This document shows positions 35,401-50,400 of a stretch of 64,000 bases of DNA, one piece after another. Below the pieces are notes generated by a model. The model was not told the DNA's origin, ran no database searches, and saw nothing but the letters and a program-made list of their open reading frames with translations. Positions within the stretch are counted from its first letter, which is position 1. Each line of letters begins with the position of its first letter. The stretch comes from Mytilisepta virgata (lineage: Eukaryota; Mollusca; Bivalvia; Mytilida; Mytilidae): assembly GCA_028015205.1 (NCBI GenBank), contig JAPWFG010000018.1, positions 1,302,001 to 1,366,000 on the forward strand, read 5' to 3'. The translations under genes and the position numbers were made by a program.

Positions 35401-38400
35401 ACTGCACATTTTTAGAGCATATCCAAACCCCTCCCCCTGACCAAAACCCCCCCCCCCCCCCAAAAAAAAAATCCTTATCAGTCGAAAGAAGGGTAAAATT
35501 TATCGCTGTAAGTTTAAAAGCACTGCGATTTTTTACCATGATGGAAGGGGCGATTTATAGTTACGAAATATAACGGTCTGAGAGTAGGCAGACAAAAATC
35601 ATGGCCGATTGAAGCTAGTTGGTAATGTTTTTATATTTCATAATGCCTTTTTTAATTTTTGCTTTCAAGGAGACCACTTCCAAATAAATCTTTCCCTGAA
35701 GCGAAATTTATTAGCGGTCTGCTAAAATAATAAATACCATCCTTACCTAGAAATTTTCACAATTGTGGTCGGGTTTACATCAATACTGTGTTGATCTGTA
35801 TTTCTCCAAATATACTAGCCTCTGGGTTAAAACATTCCGTCCATGGCCGTTCTATCGTATACGCAGCAGACGTATATTTAGCACGCGAAATCGCCATCTG
35901 TTGTGTCATGTGTTGACCAATCAGATCGGTGTATGCTATTTATTCTGCATTTATTGGGTAACCCATTGACCGGAACTACTACGTCGTTCGGGTCAAGACG
36001 TGTTACCCAGACTGTGCAGAATAAATCACACATACCGACTCGATTAGTCTATAGCTATAACTTATTCCAAGATATTTTTATTTGATTAAACATTTATTCA
36101 ACAGCAGTTCTTCAAACCGTTTGACGTCACAATTATAACAGAGATATATAGAAGAATGATGGCAGTGGAAATTTTGTTTATTGGAAAATTGATTAAAGTT
36201 TATTAGTCTACTAAGAGATAACCTAAATCACATGGGGCAAACTGTGCACCACTTGATTGAATTTTAAAATTTTGAATAGACTGAAAAAATTACAGTTATT
36301 GATAGCTGTGACTGATTCATGTCGTCTATGGTATTAACAGCTCGGACAGCAACAGAATAGATAAGAGGATAGGTCAACGATGACATATCAATCAATCAAC
36401 TCAGCCAAAAGTGAGAACCTCGGACATAAAACAACATAAAAGAGCACAAAACACAAACATAAACACAGCAGAGAGTCAGGATAGTCTGACTTGTTACTGA
36501 CACTGAACTGTGATGGGGTTAAATGGTTTTATGGTTACCCAATCCTCCAACACACCTTTCTCTAATTATTTGTTGCGAAGGCATCCACTAGATGGGGCAT
36601 TTTAACCTCCTTTTTACAATAGTGATGGGCGAACTACTACAAAAAGTCGGCCTTTTAAATTCTGTTAAATACAAATAATACTAACTCATAGAAATAGAAT
36701 TATTAATTTCTTGTTTGTATGATAAAATAATTTTGAAGATATCGTACTTACAGGACCCGAAGGTTTCCGAGGGGTTTAAAAATGTCCACTGGTAAACTTT
36801 TAATGATATTTTCATCTATACGCCTAAAGATTAATAAAGAAAGATTTCTTTTTTAAATTTTTAAACCATGCATATCCTAAAATAATTTATAAATTCATTT
36901 AAATGCGTTCAGGCTATTTTCTTCACAGGTGCCCTTGTACATGTACCGTTTATTTATAGTTGAATTTCTTTTAGAGCACATCGACAACGTCTTAACAGTG
37001 TTAATCAATACAAAGTTGAATTGAATTCGTAAAACATATTAACTATGCATTTTTTTCACCGTTTAAATCTACCCCCGGTACTATTATAGCAAATATTAAA
37101 AACACAATTTAATTTATATTTGATTAATTATTAATCATGATCAATCAAGTCTTATCAAATAATCCAAAAAGCTGTTATTACATTCAATCATATTACATCA
37201 TATTTCTGTTTTATCTTCCTTCGGTATTGCTGTAAGTAACGACAATTTTGATCTCCCTTCCATTTACAGGACACCAACAATTCATAAGTGTCCACACAAA
37301 CAAAAGAGCATAGTAAGCTCTTCCAAATGCACTACTAAATTAGTTTCGAAACTCATTACTATTTACATGCAGCAATAAGGACGGTCTCAAGAGTTACTCA
37401 ACTAGTCCTGTAAATCAGATGTGGATTTTTAAAATTTTTTAAGATATACGGGGTTATCTATCTTCTAGTGACCTGACTGACTCTATTGTTTTATCTACAC
37501 TGTATTCGACCAATCGATATGATAAACTTTTTTCGTGAACTAATTCTGTTCTGGACGAAACAAAGTTTACAAAGATAAGCCTATCTGGGATTAGGTAAGG
37601 ATAAGGATTATTTTGTGAAAAAAAACAGACTATTTCTAACAAACAATACTTTTAGACTGATGGGGTTTACATGCTGGAATTTTTCATCGACAACATCTTT
37701 GTTGACTTTGGAGGACAGTTTCTCAACAGATGATCAGCATACCAATGGGGGACAAACTGCACCACTTTTGGCCGAACTATTATTGTTTTCAAATTCGCAT
37801 GACATGATCTTCAATGAGTGGGGAACCCAAATCCAATTTAAGTGCCCTATGTATTTCGATTTCGATGCCGTTGTATTCAACAACAGTTCTTTATTATAAT
37901 TCTTTGATACCAATTAATATGCACAAGATGTGCACACTTCGTAGACTTACGACTCATCACTTGTGCTCATCACTTGTGCTCAAGGCCTAACATTGACCAG
38001 CATTGCATTCCAAAAGGAGATAATCCTTAGTTATCACAACTTTTAAAAAATTGGTAATAGTAAATATCAATTATCAATTTTCGGACTAGTATCGAAATAC
38101 TATCAACTGAACTGAAATGGATTCTACCAGCAGTGGTATCGGCTCAGTGGTTAAAATATAATTCTTTGATACCAATTTCGATGCACAAGATGTGCACATT
38201 TCGTCGATGTTCGACTCATCAGTTGTGTTAAATGTTGAAACCAAAATAAAAGGTGAAGGTCAAAATTAAAATGGATAACGTAATAGAAGAAAACAGGCAA
38301 TGAACATCTTAAGTATTGTACAAATTGCAAGAGTAGATTTTGTAAGTATATATTAATCAAGGGGGTCAAACAAAGCACCACCTGTTTGAAAATTTCGAGT

Positions 38401-41400
38401 ACATCGAAAACAAAATTATTGTTAATCCTTAAACGTTATTAGAGTTCTGATAGACAATATTTCTATCTAAGAGTTGACACCTGTGCCTGATTTATCTTAT
38501 CACATAAAGATCAATGAACCTAGCTAACAAACATAAACCGGACGAAAGAAATAATATAATCGAGCACAAAACACAAAGATAAACACAGCAGAGAGTCGGG
38601 ATAGTCTGCTTGATACACATACTGAATAGAGATGTGGTAAAACCGGCTTTATAGTTGCCCACCGAATATTATTTTCCCTGACACTGTGGTGTAAAAAATG
38701 ATAACAAACAAGGTGATCCCTTGTTAGATCTGCACAAATTGTCTGGACGGTACATAACTTAAATAGCAGGCTTAGGATGTCCAAGTTTTAACTGATGGGG
38801 ATCAAACTCTGTCGCTCTATTACCCGAAATAGTCAGAAATAACACCCTGGTAAAGAGTTAAATGCATTCTCGTTTCTAAGAATTACGAAAAGACATTAAA
38901 CAAATTTTGCAACCTATATCCGTATAATAGATTTTTAAAAAAATTAATAATGGTACTGTTGATCGTAAAATATTAGAACCTTGCGATTGGGACGGGACAC
39001 AAAGGGAAACCAATTTTGACTGCTGCTGAAAAAGAATGGATAGTTTGGTACGGACGGATAATTTAGCCTTTTTGGCAGCAATTAGTATATTTTTCAGAAG
39101 GTGATTTTAGCCTGCAGGGAGTGTGGAATTCTCTAAACACGTTACCCACGTATGGTACTCTGTCAGGCTTTCTGCATTATGACCTGACACCCCCCCCGTT
39201 CCAACGAGGGAATTTCGGTTATCTGCCATCTGGGGACGTGCTAGACAGCTCTGTGGGTTGAGCTCCCTTGAACCATTACAGGTTAGAGCTCTTCAAGATA
39301 ATATCTACCACATTTAGAAACTAGGATTTGTCAACAATTAGTACAGTACATTGTGATGTTGAGTAGGAGCTTGGAACTGTTCAGTGCCTTTAATGTGATG
39401 TACATTTATATCTTTTACTAGAAATCTAGTTTCAACGAATTGCATTCTTAAAACATCGATAAATACAACGTTATTAGTTGCCTTATCCGCTGATATCTTA
39501 AAATCCGTCCTTCAATATTTTTTAGTGTAACTTTTCTTTCGAATTTTGATTTAAACCTACTCTTCAATACTTTGAATTATTGATTCGGCCGCAAAAATTT
39601 TATCCGTATCTTGACAAGATTTGGACAGTGAAAAATAAATATATGAAGATGCTTCTTTTGCATAATAAATGACGAAACTCACAATATCTGAAGGTTAGCC
39701 AAATTTTGGAATGTGTCTGCTGGAATAGTGGTGAGACTATTGGAAAGTAAATACCTAAGGAACAAATATTCTTTATTTATTTCAATCTATATTTTTGTAT
39801 ATGAACATAAATGTAAACATTTTTGTCCTGGAATTTTCTTTCCTACACTTAGTCTATCCACATGATACATGACCTTCGAGTATGGTTTGCTGTAATCACT
39901 TTAATTAAACTCTGATTCCAACAATACATGAATATATACATGAGCTTAACTGCTTTGATTTTCATCATCAATTTGTTATTTTTCTTAAGTTATGTCTCCC
40001 TCGCATATAGGTCTGTACTTTAACAATTTTTGGTTTTAACTTTGTTTTTATTTTCGGATTGAATCTGCTCTTTTGTTATTGTTTTAGTTGCGAACATTTT
40101 TTTTATGTTTTTACGTTTGGCACCGCTGACAAACCCTATTTAAACAATTCAAAATTAGTATAAAATCATGTTTATATATACAATAAATACTAACTAAAGA
40201 GATATTTATCCATATTATAAAGTTTACACTTACAGTTCTTGTAGGTTATCTAAATTGTGGAATATGTCTACTGGGATAGTGTTTAGATAATTGAAACTTA
40301 AATACCTAAGAAATAAATTTATGATTAATTAATTTCAATATTCGGTTCTGTATATATAAATATTTGTGTATAAGGTTATTCCCTCCTTTTCTCTTTCCTG
40401 TATTCATATGGTACATGAACTTTGAATGTTTTTATCCATTTCTCCATTACCTGGATAACCAGGTAAAACAGGATATAAAACGCACTGACATGCATTCAAC
40501 GTGCATAAAACTATAAGCATGACTATGGTTTGTTAGTTAAATACTCCAGCGTTTTTCATGATAAGTAGTCACCTTCTTTGAAATCAAATTACTGCCTTAA
40601 ATAAAATTCAGGAAGTAACATTAATGTAGCCATATGGTAAAGACCAATTAATAGTTTTGTCACTTAATAATCCTTACTTTAAGGATTACTTACATCTCAT
40701 CTATCCCAAAGAACTTGCAATTCAAGGGACCCCAGACACACGCACACACATCTGCTTTATATCTAGATTTGTACTTATGCATAAATAACAATGGGCGGTT
40801 GAAATCAAAACTTTATGACAAACGTGGTGATTTTAATTTTCTCATTGTGAACTTCCCCTTTCTTAGCAGTAACATACCAAGGTCTTCAGCCTATGTGGTG
40901 TGCATTTCTCAGTTGATTTGTGATTTATATGGCCACCTCTTGACAAGCCGAGATTGCTGTCACATAAACTTGACACCTCAACATACTAAGAAGGACATTC
41001 TTATTCTTACCCTTGATTTGCTACCTCACTCGTACAAATTTGTACCGGTTTTGGAAGTTTACGATGGGACTTCTTTTTCACTTTCAGAATAATATTGTTA
41101 ACGATGTAATGTCCATCAATATTGACCCCACATCTTACTTGAATTGAATTTGACCTTATCAGATTCCATGAAATTTATATGAATTGGAAAAGTTTACTAG
41201 TGAAATCAACAGTACACTTTAAATATGGAGCATAGAAAAAAAGTAATCAGCTGTTTCCCAAAACCAATATTATTTCGTCAATGGGTAATAGATTCTTCCC
41301 TAAAATTACATGTAATATAAAAAAAACCATGTGTACGTCTTAACTATAAATATATTTTTATTCTAGTATATACATGTAGTTATTTGCAAAAGTTGTCTAA

Positions 41401-44400
41401 TCGGTAAAAGGGGACTTGGATATTCGAAACCAAGTTGTTATGTTGAAGAGCCTCGCATTGACAAGAAACAACGACAACCTTACTATAGAAATAGACATTC
41501 CCGTCTTGACTAGATGATCGTAAATGACTGCAATAACGCAAATCAGATTCTTACATGTATATATACATTTTATAATTGATTACATCTAAGGTAAGCTATT
41601 TTAATCTTGTTAAATAAAACACAAAACGTGCAAGATACAAATAACACAGTATTGATCCTAAAACGGTCATTCTGGACTTATTTATTCATACTGTGTTTGA
41701 TTATGGAAATCACAATACTTTCCCAAAAAATTAAGATAACAAGATCAAAATCAAGATACAATAATATAAGGATCTGTCAATATCAGATCAGTTCTGCACC
41801 ATATTTTTACTCATGAAATAATTTATTATTTACTTTCAACAATTACAAGGCATAATATTGTGTTTTGTACTTGTTATCTTAATTTTCGTTGAAATTATAA
41901 AAACCAGGACGTCAATATTAGACAATGATTGATTGCCAAGCAAACAACAAACAAACAAACAAATCCTTTATTAACCCCCAGATACCAATGTGTACAAGAT
42001 GTCAAATCATGACAATTTACATTATATTCAATAACGACAAGAGCAAGGCACAGTGAACATAAGCTACAATATTAAACAACCTTAAACTTATTCATACAAT
42101 AACAAAGCAGATTAATTTTAAGCCGTACAGGTAACAAAAATGTGTTACCTGTGACATAAAATTTATGTTAGACAGATTGAACATCAAATTCAAATTGCAA
42201 TATCTATAGAATGTTTGCTCTCGCTGGTGACCGAAGAGTTATTACGCGGGTGAGATTAAATCATCTAAACCCGAAGTGATGAAAAACATCTGATATTTTT
42301 TTATTGTGTATTCTTCTCAGTTTACCTCTCGCTGGTTAGGTTCGAACTAAACGAGTTTTTGTGACTAAGAATAAACTATTTTTTAAATAATTGTTCAGAT
42401 TTATTTTGCGTTATAGAATTTTTTTCACGATTTTAAGTTAAACATAAGTTTCTGCAGCCATAATACCCACCCCTGATTTTACCCAGTGCCAATTGAATCC
42501 GTGCCTTTAAATTGATAGAGGCCTTGTTACATTTAATAAGCACCAGCTGTCATATTTTTGATGTTTGACTTTACATAACTTTTCTTGTGGTGGCTTTGTG
42601 ATTGTGTTTGTTTTGTTTGCTACGTATTTCCTATAGTATTCTCCATTTCTCTTACTGATTGTCTTGTTGATATTTCTGCTGTCATGTTCATCATGTATGG
42701 TCTTTATCCACATTTCAAACTACGTGTTTATGAACTTGTTCAAATTTTGCCCAATTAAAGGGGAGGTCATATATATCAATGTTCGTTTAATTACCGTCAA
42801 ACATTCCAACCTTTCAGCCGGCGGCCTTCTTGAAGGTGAAAAATTATATCAAAATAACATATTTCTGCTACTCTATCAAGTCACTTTAAAATTATACCGC
42901 ATTTAGAATTTAATTTAATTTTAAAGTGACTTAATGGAATAGCAAAAGTATATGATTTTGATACAATTTTTCACCTTGAAGTAGGCCGCCAGACGAAACT
43001 TTGGAACGTTTGATGGGAATTAAATGAACATCGATACGTGTTTATACACAAAATTACGGATGTATACATTTTCGAGATCAGATATGCTTATAAAGGATAC
43101 TGAAAAGTAAACGATTAAAATGTTTTTATCAGTCACACAGAACAACATATAAAATGTGTTATGAATACCTACGAATAACGTCTACAACATTGCATATTAA
43201 CAAACTACTTACAATAATAAAAGATTATGCAGGTTTTTGAATAAATTTGCCTGAAGAGTTTTGAGTGCATTGTTACTTAGACCTCTGAAAAAAATCAATA
43301 TGGAAATATAACTATCATATATATAATTTCAGAGTTTACAACCAACGAGACGAGATATGATCATATGAACAAAAAGAAATATAATCGGGGTATGTAGTAG
43401 TGTATTAATAGGATAAATTTAAGGAGGCAGTATAGTTTTTATTGTTTTTATTATTATTAACATTCCAATAGTTAATATTGAAGATTCATTGAAACATTTA
43501 TCAAGTGACAGTCTACAAAATCTGGGTCCTGTCTGAAGATAAGCATGTTCTAATTGTTAAAAGTCATGCGTCAGGAATATTCAGTTAAGAGTTTAGATGA
43601 AAAGTCAAATCGACTTTGATTATACATTTGTGGACTTGATTTGTGGGATTGAATACCTGAAAGATAATCAACACAAGTACAGTGTACTTACAACCCTTCT
43701 AGTTCTGTGAGTTTTGTAAATGTATCTGGATCTAAATCTGTAATCGTATTATGGTCTAGGTACCTAAAGAATAGTAAGTAACTTTTATGTTATTCTTCTT
43801 TTTTTTGTTAGAAATTACATTCGGAACTAAAGTAAAATATGGATTATACAAACAAGATAAATTTATATGCAAATCTTATAATTATTAGAATATTATGTTA
43901 GATTTTCATACTTCCACTAAACAGATGATTCCACTGTTGGAATTTCAGTCCTAGAGAGTATCACCGTTTTGGTAACATACGTTGAAATGCTACGTAGGTC
44001 TACTAAAGTAAGTGATCTGTTCTTCAATGTTAGGGATGTTGTTTCAGTTTTCAACAACGCGATTTATTCCTTTAAAGAATAAATCCGATTATCAGAGTGA
44101 ATTGCTATTAGTTGCCCTACGCATTATTTTCTATTCATAAAACTTATTAAGTAAAAGAATGATGAAATATAGCAACAGTGATTATGAATAATACGTGACT
44201 CTATTGGTCATCATTATCTCTCTCATTAGATGCTTGACTATAACAAAGAGAAGAAGAAATTTATCTGTTTTGTAAATAAAAAAAAATAAAAATCCAAAGA
44301 TACTAATATTAGATACAGCAAATGTATACTATGCTGTATACGACGCATTTCAAGGAGTTACCTCTCATCAGCAGCATTTAAACCGAAACATTTGGAAGAC

Positions 44401-47400
44401 CAAAAACCAAACTTTTTTTTAAACAAGAAGTACTCATAACAAAAAAATACCGAAATAGGAAACCAATTTCAGCTAAGGAGATCTACCATGTGGAATACAA
44501 GGAATGAATCCTTAGTATTTCTATTATTTTTTAATTTTGCTAAATACTGGTAATTTCTGTAACAAATCAATGAATCATGTCAGACAAGATAAATGTGCAT
44601 AACGTCTGAATCAGACATGGCAGCTATCATTGATTATTTATTTGTGAGTGAGAAAGTGTTTTTATAAATTATTATATAAACTGATAACAAACATTTATTC
44701 CCTTAAAGTTGTGAAGTACAACGATTTCCGGGGAAAGAAAATTCGATATTTCACCATGAAATAAACGCTGTTCGTTTACTCAAGGAAGTAACCTATACAA
44801 ATATCGATGCGAAATAAGAATGAACAATTAATCCCCAATATTTAAAAGTAAAATTTGATGATTTGGATAATGTAATACATAAAATAATTAATCTTGAAAT
44901 TCGAATTACAAAATTGTACAAAAAAACCACTAATAATTAATAGTTGACCTTTACACATTCATGAATTAATGTGTTGTTCTGTCAATCATTTTAGATATTA
45001 CAGTTATACCATAATTAATCCTTGAACAGATTCAAAAATAATTAAAACGAGATACTTATATTATTTTATCTCAGTTATCAACTAACTATATAACGCTAGT
45101 AATAGGAACTATATATATCTAATTTTAGTCTACATACTTACAAATACCGTAATTTAAAAAGAGTACTGAATATATCTCCTTGGAGTATTCGAAAAGAGAC
45201 ATCCCTTAGACCCCTGGGAAAACATAAAAGAATTTTTGCGATATTTTCATTGGAGCAATACATTTTTATATCATATATTTAGAGTAAAATACATATATTT
45301 TTAATATGGATTATACCTTTGCAAGATCTATATCACATACCCTTTATCGCCCTTTAACCTATATTGCATATCCTGCATCGCACCCCTAGTCGGAACAAGC
45401 TTTTATTGTTGAAATATACGATATAAAAATAAAAAATTGTCAAACCTATATCAAATCCTATATCAATCCTTGACCAATATCATCCCGAAGACCCACGGGA
45501 TGATATTGGGTACTCAGGTTGATATAGCATGAGATATAGGTTTGAACATGTATTATTCTACATATCGTTATCAATTTTGATGCAAAACGTATGTATATTT
45601 CAATGAATTAAATCGCGAGGTGATTTTGTTTAAATTTCTGCGAAAATTTTACATAGGGTCATTCTTTGTGTCTTCTTTTCATAAATATAAATGCAGATAT
45701 TTTTTTGCACTGAATTTGGTATATTTGAAACCTAAATCGACTTTTTGTATATTTCAAGATAATTGGAAAAACTCAAAATAAAAAAAGAAAACTTCTCTTC
45801 ATTTGTAAAATATCTCCAACTCAATTGCAAATAATTTTTAATCAGCAGTTTGATAATAAATATTACAGACATATTAGAAAATTTAGCAAATTTAGCCCAC
45901 ATGAAGTATAATGATGATTATTTTGTTAATTTTAAATGGTACTTCCGATACTGATTTCTTATTTTATATTTTAGTATAACAATCTTGAAGAAATGGACCT
46001 TTGTTCTCCAACGAAAAATCTGCGATTTTCGCTGTATCACTTCTCTGTTCTCTCTGCTGTTATATAACGTGCTACCATTTTGTAAGAATGCTAAGTTATA
46101 ATTATTACTATTTCAGTATTGTTTGTGCAGATTCCCATATGTTCCTAAATTTCTTGACACGCTTATCTTACCGACAGTCCTTTGACATACCTGATAATCT
46201 GTAGCAAGAAAACCGTAGAGTTTGGTATATGCAAAATGATACCCAGGCTACGGTATTGTATTCTCTTATGGATGAAAATGTTAAAAATCCTCGACAATTG
46301 ACCGAATTAACAATTTTCTGAAGCTTTGGTAAATTTAATTTTTTATTTTTTTATGGAGGGAAGGGGGAGGGTGGGGGTACAGTCACTTTCAGTGAATTGA
46401 GCTCAAGGCTACCGATGACTCTTTCATGTCTTTTGCCCAGTATTTCATTATACATTTCGTCGATAGTAGGAACGATTACCAATATATCTAATCGGAGAGG
46501 AAAAATTATTGTGTATGTCTAGATGTTCCTTATTAATCTTTAAGGATGTTCGCTGGTCATGTTTTTGAATTTTCGTCATATGTTCAGAATTTATCTGGTT
46601 TTATCCATATGAATGCCATACATTATTTTTCCCACTAACACCCATTTTTCTTTTCATAAATCTTTTGCATGCAGAATAATAAGTCATTTATAAAATCTTA
46701 TAAAATCCTTGTTATTTTTTGAGAAATAAAACTTGTCAATGATAAAGATATCTAAAATCAAGAGAGCATATTTTTCCCGCCAAATTTTCAATGGCTTGTA
46801 CCTCGAAAACAAACATACGGACCTATTTTTTCGCTCTTTTAGGTCCTTGATTAATACACTATCAATATTTGCCAGTGTTATGAAAAACCTTGTTATTCTG
46901 ACACTGAGCAGCGAACATCCTTAAAGATCTCATTTTCCTTTTTTTTTAAATGTATTTCCAATGTATTTTGTTATTTGAATACATTGCCTCAAAAAAATAA
47001 AATTTATATTAGGGCTTTAGCAGACGGAAAACTTCTAATGAAAATGCTAAAATTTACTTACAGTAGCCCTAACCTCGAAGTATACATGAAAATGCCTGCT
47101 GGAAAAGTTTCAATTTCGTTATAGCTCAATTCCCTAAAACGAAAAAAAAATGTTTGTAGTGTAGTAATGTAAAAATGAAATCGTTTATTTTGTATAGACA
47201 CCATTCTATGAGATAAGATATGGATATACTTTATATTAGCTACATTGCACTCACAAGACAAGCAGCACATTCGTCCATGTTGGGGTGTCTTTTTGATAAT
47301 CAGATTTAATAGTGTTAGGTCGTCTACTTACTGTTATATCCAAAGCACGCTATTCATTACATGGAACTTGTTATTAAGATTACATAAGGGAAAAAGAAAG

Positions 47401-50400
47401 CACCACATACTTCGATTTAGAGGTTCTTTTACACTTTAATCTGGTTTAAAACATGTAATAGTTTAAGCTGTCCTGATTTACTTTTACATCCAAAACATGG
47501 TGTCTATTGTTTTTGAGAAACTCAACTAAAAGCAACTTGATTTAAATAGGGGGCTAATATCATGACATCCATGCTTTGAAAGAAAATGTGATAGGTTACT
47601 AAAAGTTAGTTTCCCTGTTTAATGCTAAGCTAGTGATGCAAAAACATTATTGTAAAAAAAACTGACACATGTGCATAATCCACGTGGAAGAGTTCATGAA
47701 CAGGAACCATAACAAGTTGCTGCATATTCCAACATATTTTAATAAAAGATATTAACTTACGTAGAATAATATAACTGTTATGAAAGATGATGAAACTTAG
47801 GAAATTAAACATTCCTTCGCTACATTGTTGTGGAATGGGTCGTCAAAACAAAAATCGCCGGTATCACTTATCTGCTTTCCCTTTGTGCTATACGGTATGC
47901 TAATACAGTTTTAATGTTCTTTTCTAGAAAACATGTGTTATATTATATCACATTTCAGAGCCATCCTTTCTAAGGTTTCCTTTCTAAGGTAAACAACACA
48001 ATGGATAACAGGAAAGAGCAACAATAACATACTAAAGAATCAAAGCAACACAACTGAAAGAACTCTGGACAACAAAATAACATAAAAGAGTGCCAAGCAC
48101 AACCATGAAAACAACAGGGTCAGGATAGTCTGACTTGGTAACGACACTGAACAGTGTTTGGGTTAAACCGATTTTTAGGGTACCAAAACATCCCCCTTAT
48201 CTATCCTGATACTCGGGTGTATAAAACACAATATAAAAAACCAATACAGTATGATTAACAACAAGGTAACCGCTTGCTAGAACTGTAAAATTAGAGTGGA
48301 CCGTATATAATTTAGACAGTACGGTAAGAATGTGCTCGTTTTAACTGTTAAACTACGAATGCTCTCATAGTGCAGACCGGAGGTTTCTTATTTTTTCGAG
48401 AAACCAGAGAATGTCGATTCTACTTCTGTTATTCACGAAGAGGTATATCTCTTCAAAAATAGATAAATGCAAAAACCTTTAGCTTATAAGCAAACAATAT
48501 TAGGACAACGAAACCGTTTATTGTCTTATTATCTTCAAATTATTCTTGTACTTTGTAACTTATCGTATTGAAATAGACAGTAAAAACAGTATATCGGATA
48601 ATAATACTCACAGGGAAAACAGTATACGTGTTAATAATACTCACAGGGAATAGAGTACTGTAGCTTTGTCAAACAGGTTTGCAGGAATGTTTTTTATTTT
48701 GTTGAATGACAGATCTCTAAAAAGTAAACTATCACACATTTAGAAGTGATATGAACAACTTAATTAAAATTAGATCTACTAATTGCTCCTTTCAGTCACT
48801 GCATGAAGATCTAACAGCATTCTATTTTATTTTCTGTTTTGATGACCGATCAGTTTTCATCCATCATGATTTTGAAAGCATAAGCCTAAGGTTTAAATCA
48901 AGGATTCTCAATAGGTCATCAGATAAGAAAGTAAAATGGAGTGTTGTTAGATCTACCTGCATTGACTGAAAGGAGCAATTAGTAGATCTAATTTTAATTA
49001 GATTGTGATATAAATATACAGAATTACTGTCCTGATACGTCAGTCTGGGAGAACGACTTTTTGCGTTTTTGAAATAATAATTTCAGAATTGGTAAGTTTT
49101 TCGTTAATTAACGATGATGAGAGAGTGGTCTAGCTAGTACGTCTTGACTACTAATGATCGTTAGTTTATCAATACTGAGGTTATGAGTTCGAATCTCACC
49201 TGTGGATCTAAATTGACAAGGATTGCCAATTTTCCTACCGAAGTTCGGTGGTTCTCCCCGGGTACTCCGGCTTCCTCCACCAATAAAAACTGGCCGCCGC
49301 GAAATAGCCAAATGTGCTGAAAACGGCGTAAAACCCCAACTAAAGAAATAAACAAACGATGAGGAGTTGTCAGAGCAATCATACAAAATTAACATATTCT
49401 ATTAGAATTATATTTCTGCACATCACATATGATTCTGAATAGGGAATTTCGCCCAAACAAACTGTGTACAACACCAGTTAATGTCGTAGCAGGTTACATT
49501 GACAAACATTTGTAAAGATAACCTCTGCATGTTTCGAATACGAAATTGAAAATAAATACTCATGGAAAATTCAAAATATTAAAAATTTGAAAATAACATC
49601 CTGAGATAGAATTTGTGAAATCGTCGTTTCGTTCATATAGGGTGTTAATCTGGGATGTAATATCTTATTTAAGAATATGAGTTGCCTCCACTTTACCTTG
49701 GAAATTCCGTTTGTCAAATATTTTTAGAGGAGATTATTTAAACAAAATAAATAATTTGGATTGCTTTAGAAACCACTGAGCTAATTGCATCAAAACATGT
49801 TTACATTAAGCATTTCATTATAGAAAATACGAAACCATGGATTATAGAGACTAGGGATTATATTGTTAACAATGTATCTTGTTCTCGCGTTACCATATTG
49901 GGACAAAGATGCTTCTAAGTTTCTGAAAATTCGATAATTATAAACTATTGAAATATTAAAATAATGAAATATCATTAACTTGAAGAGACTTCCGTATAGC
50001 ATTGTAATTATACGAGGGCAATCCTAGAACGGTTTTTGTTACATCAAATCCGTTAAAAGATTAATAATTAAATCCTATTGTGACTGATATTTATTCGTTG
50101 TCAGCTCATGTTTAATTACATATCCAATGGTTTTAGTTTTCATAAATTTCATTTTCCAGATCTAATGTACCAGGTAAAATTCACAGGCATATATAAATGT
50201 GCATGTGTATCTAAGAGTCTTTCCCCATTAATATAAATAACAATTCTTTGATTACTAACACAAAATAGTAAATTGCGATTGAAGCAATCTTATCTAGTTT
50301 CCTTGAACGTTTGTAGTTTATGGAAAAACTGCATTTCAGAACAACATGTTGACATTAAAAAAAACAAAATGGGATATTATCGCGTTTTGAATTTATCTTA

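Noticed and set aside
48751..48969. 72-codon frame as a gene
   Set aside because: It covers the foldback MITE at 48760-49000, whose self-complementary arms explain the sequence.
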